Source: Dyella telluris (GTDB lineage: Bacteria > Pseudomonadota > Gammaproteobacteria > Xanthomonadales > Rhodanobacteraceae). Taken from it: a stretch of 64,000 nucleotides of DNA. The stretch is from NCBI RefSeq assembly GCF_014297575.1, contig NZ_CP060412.1, positions 930,001 through 994,000 of the forward strand. Reading direction: 5' to 3'. Below the pieces are notes generated by a model. The model ran no database searches, had not been told where the DNA came from, and saw only the letters and a program-made list of their open reading frames with translations. Of the stretch, positions 42,293 through 52,768 are shown one piece after another. Every line of letters starts with the position of its first letter. The first letter of the stretch is position 1. The position numbers and the translations under genes were made by a program.

Positions 42293-43357
42293 TTAACCCG
42301 CCAGGGCAGTTCCGAGCACATGCCCCACGGCATAGGTGATGCTGGCTGCCGCCACGGTAATGGCTAGCTGGCGGGCGATGGAGAACGTCATGCTGCGTCC
42401 GGTGAACAACGCGGTGCCCATGCCGATCAGCACCAGGCCAGCGATGGTCGAGGCGATGCAGGTCATGAAGGCGGCGTGGCCTTTCAGGAACAGGTACGGG
42501 GCCACCGGGAACAGCGCGCCGAGGGCGAACAGGCAGAATGAGGAAATGGCCGCGCCCCAGGCCGAGCCGCCCAGTTCGTCGGGATCGATGCCCAGGTCTT
42601 CGCGAACCAGGGTGTCCAGTGCGTTCTTGGGGCGCTCGGCGATCTGCTGGGCGAGCTTCCTGGCCGTATCCGGCGCCATGCCTTTCTCGCGGTAGATGCC
42701 GGCCAGGCTGCGTGCGCCATCTTCCGGCGCCACGGCCAGGCGTTCTGCGCGCGCGGCGATCTGCGCCTGATAGAACTCGCGCGAGCTGTTGACCGACAAC
42801 CACTCGCCCAGCGCCATCGAGCATGCACCGGCAACCAGCCCGGCGAACCCGGCAAGCAGGATGGCGTGGTCGCCCGCCGCCGCGCCTGCCATGCCCATCA
42901 CCAGGCTGCCGTTGGAGACCAGTCCGTCGTTGGCGCCCAGTACGGCGGCGCGCAGCGTGTTGCCACTCTGCGTGCGGTGCCTGCCGCTGCGCGTGGTCGG
43001 CGCGGTGGGTTCGTTGAAATGATCGCGATGGCCCTCGCGGTCCACCGGAGTGGGCAGGTGATCTGCATGTTCCAGCCGCACCACCGTCGGCATGACGAAC
43101 TCGGTGCCGAAGCGGCGCGCGAACCAGCTGAGCACTTTGACGCGGGCGCCGATGCGCGCGGGCGGCACGGTCTCGCCCATCTGCGTGAGGCGCTCCTCCC
43201 AGAAAGCGGCATTGGCGCGTTCGCCATCGGCGATGCGCCGGTAGGCGCGACGCAGGCGTGCGTCCGAGGCCAGTTCGGCGAGATGATCGTAGAGCGCGGC
43301 GTTATCCCGCTCGATGCGCAGATTGGCGCGATAGTGTCGTGCGCTGCGATCCGTCAT
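42293..43357 (-). CDS. ferritin-like/VIT1 fusion iron transporter (MbfA-like)
   Basis: A 354-residue protein. Residues about 1-95 form a ferritin/rubrerythrin-like helical domain (NLRIERDNAALYDHLAELA and ADGERANAAFWEERL, with Glu and His spaced as iron ligands). A hydrophilic linker follows, then a VIT1/CCC1 membrane domain from residue 135 with LRAAVLGANDGLVSNGSLVM, GACSMALGEWLSVNSSREF and five helices. The layout matches bacterial membrane-bound ferritin MbfA, which exports iron (and sometimes manganese). An upstream open frame of 47 codons is not coding. Confidence 0.83.
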   Translation of the reverse strand: MTDRSARHYRANLRIERDNAALYDHLAELASDARLRRAYRRIADGERANAAFWEERLTQMGETVPPARIGARVKVLSWFARRFGTEFVMPTVVRLEHADHLPTPVDREGHRDHFNEPTAPTTRSGRHRTQSGNTLRAAVLGANDGLVSNGSLVMGMAGAAAGDHAILLAGFAGLVAGACSMALGEWLSVNSSREFYQAQIAARAERLAVAPEDGARSLAGIYREKGMAPDTARKLAQQIAERPKNALDTLVREDLGIDPDELGGSAWGAAISSFCLFALGALFPVAPYLFLKGHAAFMTCIASTIAGLVLIGMGTALFTGRSMTFSIARQLAITVAAASITYAVGHVLGTALAG

Positions 43358-43373
43358 GCCGCTGCCCCCGCCG

Positions 43374-43871
43374 TCATTCGTCCAGTTCGCCTTCACGCTG
43401 GCCCAGGCAGACCAGCGCGACGAGCAACACCACCACGAAGCGGAAGGCCGCCTCCAGCCCGTTCCATTGCGTGGACATCCACATGCCGAACCATTCACCG
43501 CCGATGGCGATGAAACCCGCGAGCCAGACCAGCAGCCCCACGGTGAGCCCCAGCACGCTCATGCGCTTGGCGCGATGAAACACGGCCGCGCTGCCGGCAC
43601 GCGCCCGCCACAACCGCCATACGCCGAGCCAGCACAGTACGGCCGCCAGGCTTTCCGTGGCGATGATCAGCGCATAGGCGGCGCGTTGCAGCCACGGCGA
43701 CGTGATGGCGCGATAGTGGATGCCCGCATCCGGAAAAATCGTGTCCATGGCCAGCACGTGCTGCACGAAGGGCCAGTTGCTGCCGGGGTCGGTGAGGTTG
43801 CCGAAGGCAACCAGACTCAGCCACAAGGCGATGGCCGCCAGCAACAGGATCCGTGACAGGCGCACCACCAT
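43374..43871 (-). CDS. DUF2165 family membrane protein
   Basis: A 165-residue inner-membrane protein with four hydrophobic helices. AFGNLTDPGSNWPFVQHVL, TIFPDAGIHYRAI and IGGEWFGMWMSTQWNG are characteristic of DUF2165, a family with no known function. Gaps of 16 and 12 bases on either side place it in one transcription unit with dapD, spx, the VIT1 fusion gene and dapE. Confidence 0.85.
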   Translation of the reverse strand: MVVRLSRILLLAAIALWLSLVAFGNLTDPGSNWPFVQHVLAMDTIFPDAGIHYRAITSPWLQRAAYALIIATESLAAVLCWLGVWRLWRARAGSAAVFHRAKRMSVLGLTVGLLVWLAGFIAIGGEWFGMWMSTQWNGLEAAFRFVVVLLVALVCLGQREGELDE

Positions 43872-43883
43872 GCTGCGGCGACC

Positions 43884-44240
43884 TCAGTGTCCGAACAGTT
43901 TCTTGAAGCCGTTGTCGGTGAAGCCGACGCTGACTGAGCCGTCGTCCTGCTCCACCACCGGGCGACGCACCAGCGCGGGATATTCCTTCAGCAGCAGCGT
44001 CCACTCCGGGTCGCTGCCGGGGTTCTTGCGTTGCGGCAACAGCGTGCGCCACGTGGTGGACGCCTTGTTCACCAGCTTTTCCCAGCCCCCCAGCTGCTGC
44101 GCCCATGCCTTGAGCGTCGCCGCCGGCACGGGGTTGGCGCGATAGTCCACGAAGCTGTACGGCACCTCGAAACGATCGAGCCAGTTGCGCGCCTTGCGGC
44201 AGGTATCGCAGGTGGTCAGGCCATACAGCGTCACGCTCAT
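43884..44240 (-). CDS. Spx/ArsC-like reductase (YffB type)
   Basis: A 118-residue thioredoxin-fold protein, [20 protein letters not shown], with a C-D-T-C pair, then [18 protein letters not shown] and [20 protein letters not shown], as in YffB of the ArsC family. Such proteins are usually neighbours of dapE and are thought to act as thiol reductases rather than true arsenate reductases. Its ATG overlaps the stop of dapD by ATGA. Confidence 0.9.
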   Translation of the reverse strand: MSVTLYGLTTCDTCRKARNWLDRFEVPYSFVDYRANPVPAATLKAWAQQLGGWEKLVNKASTTWRTLLPQRKNPGSDPEWTLLLKEYPALVRRPVVEQDDGSVSVGFTDNGFKKLFGH

Positions 44241-45073
44241 TCGGCGCTCCGGAGCAGTTCGTTGATGCCAGTCTTGCTGCGCGTCTTCTCGTCGACCTGC
44301 TTGACGATGATGGCGGCGTACAGGCTGTGCGAACCATCCTTGGACGGCAGGCTGCCGGCCACCACCACGCTGCCCGCCGGCACGCGGCCGTAGCTGATTT
44401 CGCCGGTGGCGCGGTTGTAGATGCGCGTGGACTGGCCCAGGAACACGCCCATGCCGATCACGCTGCCCTTCTCCACGATCACGCCCTCGACCACTTCCGA
44501 GCGCGCACCGATGAAGCAGTTGTCTTCGATGATGGTGGGGTTGGCCTGCAGCGGCTCCAGCACGCCACCGATGCCCACGCCGCCGGAGAGATGCACGCCG
44601 GCGCCGATCTGTGCGCACGAGCCCACCGTGGCCCAGGTATCCACCATGGTGCCCGCGCCGACATAGGCGCCGATGTTGACGTAGCTGGGCATCAGCACAG
44701 CGTCCTTGGCGATGTGCGCGCCACGGCGCACCAGCGCGCCTGGCACCACGCGGGCGCCCAGGCCCTCCAGCTCCACGTCGTTGCCGTGTGCAAAGCGCAG
44801 CGGCACCTTGTCGAAGGCCAACGCCGGACCGCCATCCACCACGCGGTTGCCGTTGATGCGGAAGTACAGCAGCACGGCCTTCTTGATCCACTGGTTCACC
44901 GTCCAGCCACCGTTGCCATCCGGCTCGGCCACCCGGCGCTCGCCGGACTCCAGCAGGTCGATCACCTGCTCCACGGCCGGGCGCAGGTGCGTGTCGACTT
45001 CGGCCTGGGTCAGTTCGTTGCGGCGCTCGAAGGCGTCATTGATAAGGGTTTCGATGGTCTGCATGGCGTTCAT
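44237..45073 (-). CDS. dapD: 2,3,4,5-tetrahydropyridine-2,6-dicarboxylate N-succinyltransferase
   Basis: A 278-residue left-handed beta-helix acyltransferase that succinylates tetrahydrodipicolinate in the DAP pathway. An N-terminal helical domain ([16 protein letters not shown]) precedes hexapeptide repeats, including [20 protein letters not shown] and [20 protein letters not shown] with the catalytic surface, and [20 protein letters not shown]. The first in-frame ATG with a family-like N-terminus was chosen; another lies three codons on. Overlap with spx makes it the head of the dap operon. Confidence 0.95.
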   Translation of the reverse strand: MNAMQTIETLINDAFERRNELTQAEVDTHLRPAVEQVIDLLESGERRVAEPDGNGGWTVNQWIKKAVLLYFRINGNRVVDGGPALAFDKVPLRFAHGNDVELEGLGARVVPGALVRRGAHIAKDAVLMPSYVNIGAYVGAGTMVDTWATVGSCAQIGAGVHLSGGVGIGGVLEPLQANPTIIEDNCFIGARSEVVEGVIVEKGSVIGMGVFLGQSTRIYNRATGEISYGRVPAGSVVVAGSLPSKDGSHSLYAAIIVKQVDEKTRSKTGINELLRSAE

Positions 45074-45201
45074 GGCATGGGGTACCGGAAGGGGCGGCAA
45101 GGCGGAGCGCCGCATGGGATAAGGGATTCTGACAAGAAACGCCCCGCATCGCGAGCCGAAGCCCGCGCGACCCGCGCCGGGGCCACGCAGGCGTGCCGGG
45201 T

Positions 45202-45753
45202 TTACAGGCCTACGCGGACGCCGAACATCGGCCCCTTGTAGAGATCATGGTCGCCGAAGCCGTCGAACGAGGTGCGCATGCGGCGGTAGCCACCGAACAC
45301 GGACACGCTGGAACCGAAGCGCACGTTCACCTGTGCGCCGACGTCATAGCCATGGCTCATGTCGCCATTGGTCAGCGCTTCGGGGGTGTAGAAACCGTAG
45401 GCGCCCAGCGACAGCCAGCGGATGCCCGTGGGCACGTCCACCGAGCCACCGAGGCCGACGCCGCCGCCCGATGCGTAGCGCGCATCCTGATACTGGTAGC
45501 GCGCACCGATTTCCCAATGGATATCGCGCGAGGCCGGCACGATCATGAGCGCGGCAGAGTAGACATCCGCGTCGCCGCGACGATCGTCCGTCTTGAGGTA
45601 ACCGAGATCCGCGCGCAGCCCGCTGGTCAGCGGCACGCCAAGGTCGATGCCCACCGAGCCGTCACCGCCACTGGCGGAAACCGAGGTGGCAAATGCCGGC
45701 ACGCAGAACGACAGGCCCGCGAGCAGGGCCAGGGAAAACTTCCGGGTATTCAT
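45202..45753 (-). CDS. YfaZ-like outer membrane protein
   Basis: A 183-residue exported protein: the signal peptide [20 protein letters not shown] is followed by alternating beta strands ([35 protein letters not shown]) ending with FGVRVGL, as in small outer-membrane barrels of the YfaZ family. It lies between glnD and dapD, two genes adjacent in many gammaproteobacteria, so it is an insertion into conserved order. No function is known. Confidence 0.82.
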   Translation of the reverse strand: MNTRKFSLALLAGLSFCVPAFATSVSASGGDGSVGIDLGVPLTSGLRADLGYLKTDDRRGDADVYSAALMIVPASRDIHWEIGARYQYQDARYASGGGVGLGGSVDVPTGIRWLSLGAYGFYTPEALTNGDMSHGYDVGAQVNVRFGSSVSVFGGYRRMRTSFDGFGDHDLYKGPMFGVRVGL

Positions 45754-45883
45754 ACAGCGAGTAATTCCTTTGAATCGGCACAAACCCGCGCGGGGGAAAC
45801 GACGATGTCGTCAGCGCGGGTCGGCCATTACAACCGCTGAAGGCCACGGTGCCAAGTTTCTGCGAACCACACCGGTGGCCATG

Positions 45884-48538
45884 TCAGGCGCGTTTTTCCT
45901 TGGCCGGGCCCAGACGATCGAGCAGCGCATGCAGCAGTCGATCCTGCAGCTCAATGCCGAGCGGCGCATCGTGGCGGTCGGTGATGAGGAAGAAATCCTC
46001 CACGCGCTCGCCGAACGTGGCGATGCGCGCGTCGTGCACGCGCACGCCGGCATCCATCATGCCCTGCGCCACCGCCGCGAGTAGGCCGGGTCGATCACTG
46101 CACACCAGCGCCAGCCGCGTACGGCCATGGACCGTACTGAAAGCAATCTTGGGCGTAGCCTGGAAGTGCTTGAGATGCCGCGACATGCTCCGGCGTGATG
46201 GCTGGTGCGCGTGTCCCGGTTGCGACAGCGCGCGATGCAGGCGCTGCTTCAGTTCGTCGGCGCGCTCCGGCGTAGCAGGCTGCTGGGTATCGGCTTCCAG
46301 CAGCAGGAAGGTATCCAGTGCCATGCCGGTGGGCGAGCTGAGGATACGTGCTTCCATCACGGAGAAATGCAGGCGATCGAGCATGGCCGTGACGGCAGCG
46401 AACAGGCCGTCGCGATCGGGCACATAAACAAACAGCTCCGTGGTGCCGCGCACCGACTTCGGATGCACCTCGACCAGCGGCGTCTCGCCCTTCGCACGCA
46501 CGATGGCCGCTGTCTGCCAGGCGATCTGTTCGGGCCGATGGCGCAGGAAGCTCGATTCGGGAAAACCACGCCAAATGCGCTGGTACTGGTCGGCGTCGAA
46601 TCCCTCCTGCTCCAGCAGTACCTGGGCCTGCTCACGACAACTGCGCACGCGCGCATCCGCGTCGGAAGGCAGTTCATCGTCGCTGCGCAACACGTAGCGC
46701 GTGGCCGTGTAGAGATCCGAAAGCAGGCGATCCTTCCAGCCGTTCCACAGCTTGGGACTCGTGCCGATGATGTCGGCGATGGTGAGCAGGTACAGGTAAT
46801 CCAACCGTTCGGGCTCGCCCACTGTTTCGGCGAAGCGATTCACCACGTCGGGGTCGGTGATGTCCTGCCGCTGCGCCGTCGTGCTCATCAGCAGATGCCA
46901 GCGCACCAGCCACGCAACCAGCTGGATATCCTCCTCCGGCAGGCCAAGGCGGTGACCGAAGGCGAGCGCCTCTTCCTCGCCCAGCATGGAATGATCGCCA
47001 CCGCGCCCCTTGGCGATGTCATGGAACAGCGCCGCCAGCAACAACAGCTCCGGCTTGGGCAAGGTCGGCCAGATCTTGCAGGCGATGGGGAAATCATTGG
47101 CAGCCTCCGCATCCGCGAAGCGCGCGACATTGCGCAGCACGCGCAGCGTGTGCTCGTCCACGGTATAAACGTGGAACAGGTCGTACTGCATGCGGCCGAA
47201 CACCTTGCCGAAGGCCGGCAGGATCGCCGCCAGCAGGCCGTGGCGATTCATGCGCCACAAGGCTTCCACCGCCGGCGCGCCGAGTTGCAACAGGCGCAGG
47301 AATGCCGCCAGCACCTCGGGATCGTCCGCCAGCGTGCGATCGAGCACTGCGGATGCCTGATGCAGGCGGCGCATGGTTTCCGCCGTGAATCCGGTGATGC
47401 CCGGCTCACCCAGTCGCGCGATGAATGCCTCGACCAGCGACGCGGGCCGACGCATGAACAGATCGGGATCGCGTACCGCCAGGCGCTTGCCATAGCGGAT
47501 GAAGTCATCGCCCACGGCACGCGGATCGGACGGCGGCTCCAGCATTTCCTCGAAACGCTCGGCGATCTGCACGCCCAGCCGCTCCACCTGGCTCGCCGCG
47601 CGGTAATAGCCCTGCATGAACTGTTCGACGCCGAGATTCTTTTCGTGCTCGTCCTCGAAGCCCAGCCGCGCCGCCAGCGCACGCTGGTAGTCGAACAACA
47701 GGCGCTCTTCCGCCCGGCCGGCTTCCAGATGCAAAGCGAAACGGTAACGTCGCAATGTCGCCTCGGACTGTTCGAGCGTGTCCTTCTCCGCCGGGTCGAG
47801 CAGACCCTCGGCAACCATGTCGTCGAAGTCTTCCGCGTGCGCCAGCCTGCGCCCCAGCCAGCGCAACGCGTCGAGCGTGCGCAAGCCGCCGGGGCCATCC
47901 TTGATATTGGGCTCAAGGTTGTACGCCGTGTCGTTGTAGCGCGCATGGCGGGTGTCGCGCTCGGCCAGGCGCACGGCGAGATAGTCCGCCGGCGGCCACA
48001 TCGCGGGATCGTTGACGATGGCCTTCAGCCCCTCCTCCATGGCCGGATCACCCACCAGCCGTCGCGCATCGAGCAGGCTGGTGAACACGCTGGCATCTTG
48101 CTTCGCCAGCGCGCGGCACTGCGCGAGATCGCGCACCGCGTGCCCCACCTTCAGAGCGATATCCCACAGCGTGGCAAAGCATTGCTCCAGCGCACGCAGG
48201 CGCGCCGGTTCCGACGGCCCCACCAGGGCGAGCAGATCCACATCCGAATGCGGAAACAGCAAGCCGCGACCAAAGCCGCCCACCGCGAACAACGCCGCGT
48301 CGTTGACGTCGCCCAGGCAAGCCGTCCAGACATGCACCACCACGCGCTGCACGGATTCACTGCGCCGATGCGCCAATGCCGTAGCGTCCGCGCCATCACG
48401 AAACGCCGTGGCCAGCGCGCGATCCACATCCCCCAGCAACTGCCGCAACGCGCGCCGCGCCTCCGACGACACGCCCGAACGCGGCACCGCCACGGGAAGG
48501 CGGGGCAAGGGAGGCAGCACGATAGGAGCGACAGTCAT
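45884..48538 (-). CDS. glnD: bifunctional uridylyltransferase/uridylyl-removing enzyme GlnD
   Basis: An 884-residue sensor of glutamine that uridylylates PII under nitrogen limitation and removes UMP when glutamine is abundant. The nucleotidyltransferase domain carries VGGFGRGLLFPHSDVDLLAL (G-G, D-x-D). The HD domain has LLLLAALFHDIAKGRGGDHS for deuridylylation. Two C-terminal ACT domains (ELFVYVPDRDGLFAAVTAML and LALVCSDRPGLLAAVAQGMM) bind glutamine. The start is uncertain by about 13 codons; MTVAPIVLPP was chosen. It belongs to the conserved map-glnD-dapD neighbourhood. Confidence 0.95.
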   Translation of the reverse strand: MTVAPIVLPPLPRLPVAVPRSGVSSEARRALRQLLGDVDRALATAFRDGADATALAHRRSESVQRVVVHVWTACLGDVNDAALFAVGGFGRGLLFPHSDVDLLALVGPSEPARLRALEQCFATLWDIALKVGHAVRDLAQCRALAKQDASVFTSLLDARRLVGDPAMEEGLKAIVNDPAMWPPADYLAVRLAERDTRHARYNDTAYNLEPNIKDGPGGLRTLDALRWLGRRLAHAEDFDDMVAEGLLDPAEKDTLEQSEATLRRYRFALHLEAGRAEERLLFDYQRALAARLGFEDEHEKNLGVEQFMQGYYRAASQVERLGVQIAERFEEMLEPPSDPRAVGDDFIRYGKRLAVRDPDLFMRRPASLVEAFIARLGEPGITGFTAETMRRLHQASAVLDRTLADDPEVLAAFLRLLQLGAPAVEALWRMNRHGLLAAILPAFGKVFGRMQYDLFHVYTVDEHTLRVLRNVARFADAEAANDFPIACKIWPTLPKPELLLLAALFHDIAKGRGGDHSMLGEEEALAFGHRLGLPEEDIQLVAWLVRWHLLMSTTAQRQDITDPDVVNRFAETVGEPERLDYLYLLTIADIIGTSPKLWNGWKDRLLSDLYTATRYVLRSDDELPSDADARVRSCREQAQVLLEQEGFDADQYQRIWRGFPESSFLRHRPEQIAWQTAAIVRAKGETPLVEVHPKSVRGTTELFVYVPDRDGLFAAVTAMLDRLHFSVMEARILSSPTGMALDTFLLLEADTQQPATPERADELKQRLHRALSQPGHAHQPSRRSMSRHLKHFQATPKIAFSTVHGRTRLALVCSDRPGLLAAVAQGMMDAGVRVHDARIATFGERVEDFFLITDRHDAPLGIELQDRLLHALLDRLGPAKEKRA

Positions 48539-48780
48539 GAGCACGGGACGCATGTGGCGATGCAGCAAGTCTGCCATGACTGGGGTGGGGAGCAGGTGGA
48601 TTTTTGGGTGGGGCTCGGCGCGACGCTTGGCTTTCTGGCCGTCATCCCGGCGCCGGGCGGAGGCGCTTCTCAACAGCCGAAGGGCTGGTCATCCAGCGCG
48701 TCCATGGCTGGTTTTCGCCCATCACCTGATCGAAGGTCTTTCGGCATCCGGCCCGCTTGCCGCGGCCCGGGCTACTTTTC
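48539..48780. other. intergenic island 2, left part: short direct repeat, no gene
   Basis: Between glnD and long repeat B there is only a copy of the CAGCCGAAGGGCTGGTCATC segment (48,675-48,694), in the same orientation as near 35.27 kb. No gene or RNA is seen. Confidence 0.55.
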
Positions 48781-48863
48781 TGTAGGAGCGCACCCTGTGC
48801 GCGACAACCTGACGGAGCGGAATCGACATGGCGCTGCGGTCGCGCACAAGGTGCGCTCCTACA
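48781..48863. repeat. REP pair (BIME-like), copy 4
   Basis: TGTAGGAGCGCACCCTGTGC and the inverted GTCGCGCACAAGGTGCGCTC, 33 bases apart, at the glnD-proximal end of long repeat B. Confidence 0.85.
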
Positions 48864-49240
48864 GGGGGTCTCGCACCGTGTGAAGTCCGTTTCTCTCTCA
48901 CCTCAGTGCCCACCCCCGTCCTCTCCCGAACGGGAGAGGACGAGCGACAGGTGATGTTCAACGTGAACCACCAAGTGGCAAGGAAGGAGGTGCCGCGCAG
49001 CGGCACGACGCTCCGCGTTAAGTCCTCTTCGCTTCGGCGCGTTGCGAAGCGCTTGGAAGTACCCGCTGTGTAGAGGCGGAGGTTGCCAAGCAACACTGTT
49101 CCTCAGCCGTTCGGGCTTATCCCACCGGCATGCTGCCAGCTTTTAAGGCCATTTCTTTGGGTTACTTTTCTTTGGGCCAGCAAAGAAAAGTGACTCGGCC
49201 TCCGGCAGGAGGTCGAAACGCCTCCGCTGCGTAAGCGGCC
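48781..49240 (-). repeat. long intergenic inverted repeat, copy B
   Basis: The reverse complement of copy A at 35,392-35,860. It includes a nested REP pair at its left end (48,781-48,863) and the AAAGAAAAGTGACTCGGCC stretch at its right end. A frame of 124 codons beginning at GTG runs leftward through it and continues past the end of the repeat. It matches the copy A frame for 79 codons, but the differences look neutral. Confidence 0.85.
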
Positions 49241-49548
49241 CGATCGCGGAAACGCGCGAGACCAAAGGCCAAGAGCAAAGGTCGGAAGCAAAGTCAATGA
49301 ATGACCCGCCATCTGGCGGTTGAAAAGCGCCTCCCGCCTTCGCGGGAATGACGGTCAAAAGAATGAAGCCGCGGGGCGATAACCGACCGCTGAGGCCCTG
49401 GATCCCGGCCTGCACCGGGCTGACGAGATATGAAGCGGTAAGGCGATCACACAACCCTTACCCGCTCTTCGAGTCTTACTCCAACCCTCTCCCCAAAAGT
49501 AAGGAGAGAGCGATCAACCGGCGCAAGCCTCACATTCCCCGCCAACAC
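49241..49548. other. intergenic island 2, right part, no gene recognised
   Basis: About 300 bases of mosaic intergenic sequence with GGGAATGACGG- and AGGAGAG-type short repeat fragments. Translated frames show no family, start signal or consistent codon bias, so I see nothing functional. Confidence 0.5.
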
Positions 49549-49578
49549 CAAAAAAAGGGCTGCCGAAGCAGCCCCTCC
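49549..49578 (-). terminator. terminator of map
   Basis: In the leftward transcript GGGGCTGC-TTCG-GCAGCCCT is followed by at least six U residues. It contains the stable UUCG tetraloop and lies a dozen bases after the map stop. Confidence 0.92.
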
Positions 49579-49589
49579 AACACCTCACC

Positions 49590-50357
49590 TCACGCCGCAT
49601 CCGGCCAAGGCGTCAAAATCTCGAACCCGTCATCCGTCACCGCAATGGTGTGCTCCCACTGCGCCGACAGCGAATGATCCTTGGTCACCACCGTCCAGCC
49701 ATCGGGCAACTGCTTGGTCTGCGGCTTGCCCGCATTGACCATCGGCTCGACCGTAAACGTCATGCCCTTCTTCAGCTCCAGGCCGGTACCCACGCGGCCG
49801 TAATGCAGCACCTGCGGCTCATCGTGGTAGACCTTGCCGATGCCGTGGCCGCAGTACTCGCGCACGATCGAGAAACCTGCCGCTTCCGCGTGCTTCTGGA
49901 TCGCCGCGCCCACGTCGCCCAGGGTCGCGCCCGGGCGCACTGCCTGGATGCCCTGCATCATCGCTTCGAAGGTGGTGTCCACCAGGCGCTTGGCCAGCAC
50001 CGAGGGCGTGCCCACGAAGTACATGCGGCTGGTGTCGCCGTGCCAGCCGTCGCGGATGACGGTGACGTCGAGGTTGATGATGTCGCCGTCCTTCAGCACC
50101 TTGCCCGGCGTCGGAATGCCGTGGCAGATGACGTGGTTGACCGAGGTGCACAGCGTCTTCGGGAAGCCGTTGTAGCCCACGTTCGCCGGAATGGCCTTCT
50201 GCACGTTCACAATGTGTTCGTAGGCGAGGCGATCGAGGTCCTCGGTGGTCACGCCGGGCTTGACGTGTTCCTTGAGCATGGCGAGCACTTCGGCGGCCAG
50301 CTTGCCGGCCTCGCGCATGCCCTGGATGTCTTGGGGGGTTTTAAGGGTGACTGCCAT
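49590..50357 (-). CDS. map: type I methionine aminopeptidase
   Basis: A 255-residue essential metallopeptidase that removes the initiator Met from new proteins. The five metal ligands are visible: Asp in IINLDVTVIRDGWHGDTSR (two Asp), His in YCGHGIGKVYH, Glu in MTFTVEPMVNAG and Glu in LSAQWEHTIAV. The start MAVTLKTPQDIQGMREAG is the family norm; an open frame of 21 codons upstream is not coding. It diverges from rpsB, as in E. coli. Confidence 0.96.
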   Translation of the reverse strand: MAVTLKTPQDIQGMREAGKLAAEVLAMLKEHVKPGVTTEDLDRLAYEHIVNVQKAIPANVGYNGFPKTLCTSVNHVICHGIPTPGKVLKDGDIINLDVTVIRDGWHGDTSRMYFVGTPSVLAKRLVDTTFEAMMQGIQAVRPGATLGDVGAAIQKHAEAAGFSIVREYCGHGIGKVYHDEPQVLHYGRVGTGLELKKGMTFTVEPMVNAGKPQTKQLPDGWTVVTKDHSLSAQWEHTIAVTDDGFEILTPWPDAA

Positions 50358-50400
50358 AGTTCCACTCACATGGCGGCAAACCTGCTGAAATTCCAGCGAC

Positions 50401-50430
50401 TTGCCGCACCGCCGGCGCACCGGCTACAAT
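50401..50430 (+). promoter_or_regulatory. candidate rpsB promoter
   Basis: TTGCCG and TACAAT are separated by 18 bases, inside the map-rpsB divergent region. Transcription would give a 5' UTR of about 265 bases before rpsB. That is long, but in line with the extended leaders known for rpsB-tsf operons, which carry an S2 autoregulatory element. I could not fold it by eye. Confidence 0.55.
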
Positions 50431-50702
50431 TTCGAAGTTTTGCTGACCCGAGGTATCCCTTTCAGAGGGTTCCAGCGGTCGTCGCAAAGCGAATGGAGAT
50501 TGTAACCGCCCTGCGGCGCAAGCCTCCAAGTCCTTGATTGGACACATTAAACGCCACACACGCATCGGCACCGCCTTCGGGGTGCCTCGATCAGCCCTCT
50601 CCATCATAACGGGCTGCCGGGGTCGAAGCCGGGGATGCGTGGAGGTCCCAACCCCCGGGTCATTCCCCCGCAAAGGGCGACCCAACAATCGGAGTTTTAC
50701 CC

Positions 50703-51593
<891 letters not shown>

Positions 51594-51651
51594 GCCTTCC
51601 CTGCCCCGGCCCGCAAGGGTCGGGGCGCATCAAAGATTTTGAGGAACCCAG

Positions 51652-52530
51652 ATGACCGCCATTTCCGCAAAACTGGTTAGCGAACTGCGCGAGCGCTCCG
51701 GCGCCGGCATGATGGATTGCAAAAAGGCGCTGGTCGAAAACAACGGCGACATCGAAGCCGCTGTGGAATACCTGCGCAAGACCGGCCTGGCCAAGGCTGA
51801 CAAGAAGGCCGATCGCGTGGCCGCCGAAGGTCGCATCGCTACCGCCCAGGCCAACGGCAAGGCCGTGCTAGTCGAAGTGAACAGCGAAACCGACTTCGTC
51901 GCCAAGGCGCCGAACTTCATCCAGTTCACCAACGAAATCGCCGAGGCCGTGCTGGCGTCGGGCGCTACCGACATCGACGGCGCCAAGGCCGCTGCCTTCC
52001 CGGGCGCCGACAACGTCGAGTCCGCCGCCAAGGCCCAGACCGCCACCATCGGCGAGAAGATCGAAGTGCGTCGCGTGGCCCACGTGGCAAACGACGGCCC
52101 GCTGGCGACCTACTCGCACGGCGGCAAGATCGGCGTGATCGTGGCGCTCAAGGGCGGCTCGGAAGAGCTGGCCAAGGGCATCGCCATGCACGTGGCCGCC
52201 ATGAACCCGCCGCACATCAAGCCGGAGCACGTCCCGGCCGAGTTTGTCGCGAAGGAAAAGGAAATCGCGCTGAGCCAGATGACCGAGAAGGACAAGGCCA
52301 AGCCGGCCGACATCCTGGAAAAGATCATCTCCGGCAAGATCAACAAGATCGTCTCGGAAGTGACCCTGGTTGGTCAGCCGTACGTGCTGGACACCAACAC
52401 CACCGTGGGTGACGTCCTGAAGAAGGAAGGCGCTGACGTTGTGGCCGTGGTTCGCCTGGCCGTGGGCGAAGGCATCGAGAAGGTGCAGGAAGACTATCTG
52501 GCCGAAGTGGCCAAGGCGATGCAGGGCTAA
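51652..52530 (+). CDS. tsf: translation elongation factor Ts
   Basis: A 292-residue nucleotide exchange factor for EF-Tu. The N-terminal UBA-like domain with [20 protein letters not shown] and the TDFVAK motif in [19 protein letters not shown], which contacts EF-Tu, are present. It follows rpsB by 58 bases with AGGAA before the ATG. A strong terminator follows. Confidence 0.97.
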   Translation: MTAISAKLVSELRERSGAGMMDCKKALVENNGDIEAAVEYLRKTGLAKADKKADRVAAEGRIATAQANGKAVLVEVNSETDFVAKAPNFIQFTNEIAEAVLASGATDIDGAKAAAFPGADNVESAAKAQTATIGEKIEVRRVAHVANDGPLATYSHGGKIGVIVALKGGSEELAKGIAMHVAAMNPPHIKPEHVPAEFVAKEKEIALSQMTEKDKAKPADILEKIISGKINKIVSEVTLVGQPYVLDTNTTVGDVLKKEGADVVAVVRLAVGEGIEKVQEDYLAEVAKAMQG

Positions 52531-52556
52531 CCCCCTCGCTTCCCTGGAAGTCTCGA

Positions 52557-52588
52557 AGAAGCCGCGGGCAACCGCGGCTTCTTTTTTT
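52557..52588 (+). terminator. terminator of the rpsB-tsf operon
   Basis: AGAAGCCGCGG-GCAA-CCGCGGCTTCT (11 bp stem) with a run of seven T, 27 bases after the tsf stop. Confidence 0.95.
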
Positions 52589-52705
52589 ATGAGAACCCCG
52601 TGCCGCCGCACCGGCCATCCCCAGGGCCACCTCCCCCGGCGCGACGGTCACCGCCAACCCCTCGTTGGAGCTGAATTTTCTCTCCCTGCCGCGACATGAA
52701 GACCC

Positions 52706-52734
52706 TTACCCCTTCACGTCACTGCCGTTACAAT
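52706..52734 (+). promoter_or_regulatory. candidate pyrH promoter
   Basis: TTACCC and TACAAT are 17 bases apart, placing the transcript start about 30 bases before the pyrH ATG. The tsf terminator lies upstream, so pyrH needs its own promoter. Confidence 0.55.
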
Positions 52735-52768
52735 GCGCGCGTTTTGCCCCACACAATCCGGAGACCCC

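Noticed and set aside
48781..49240. Possible insertion sequence or transposon end
   Set aside because: No transposase frame and no target-site duplication were visible; the structure fits an intergenic repeat mosaic better.
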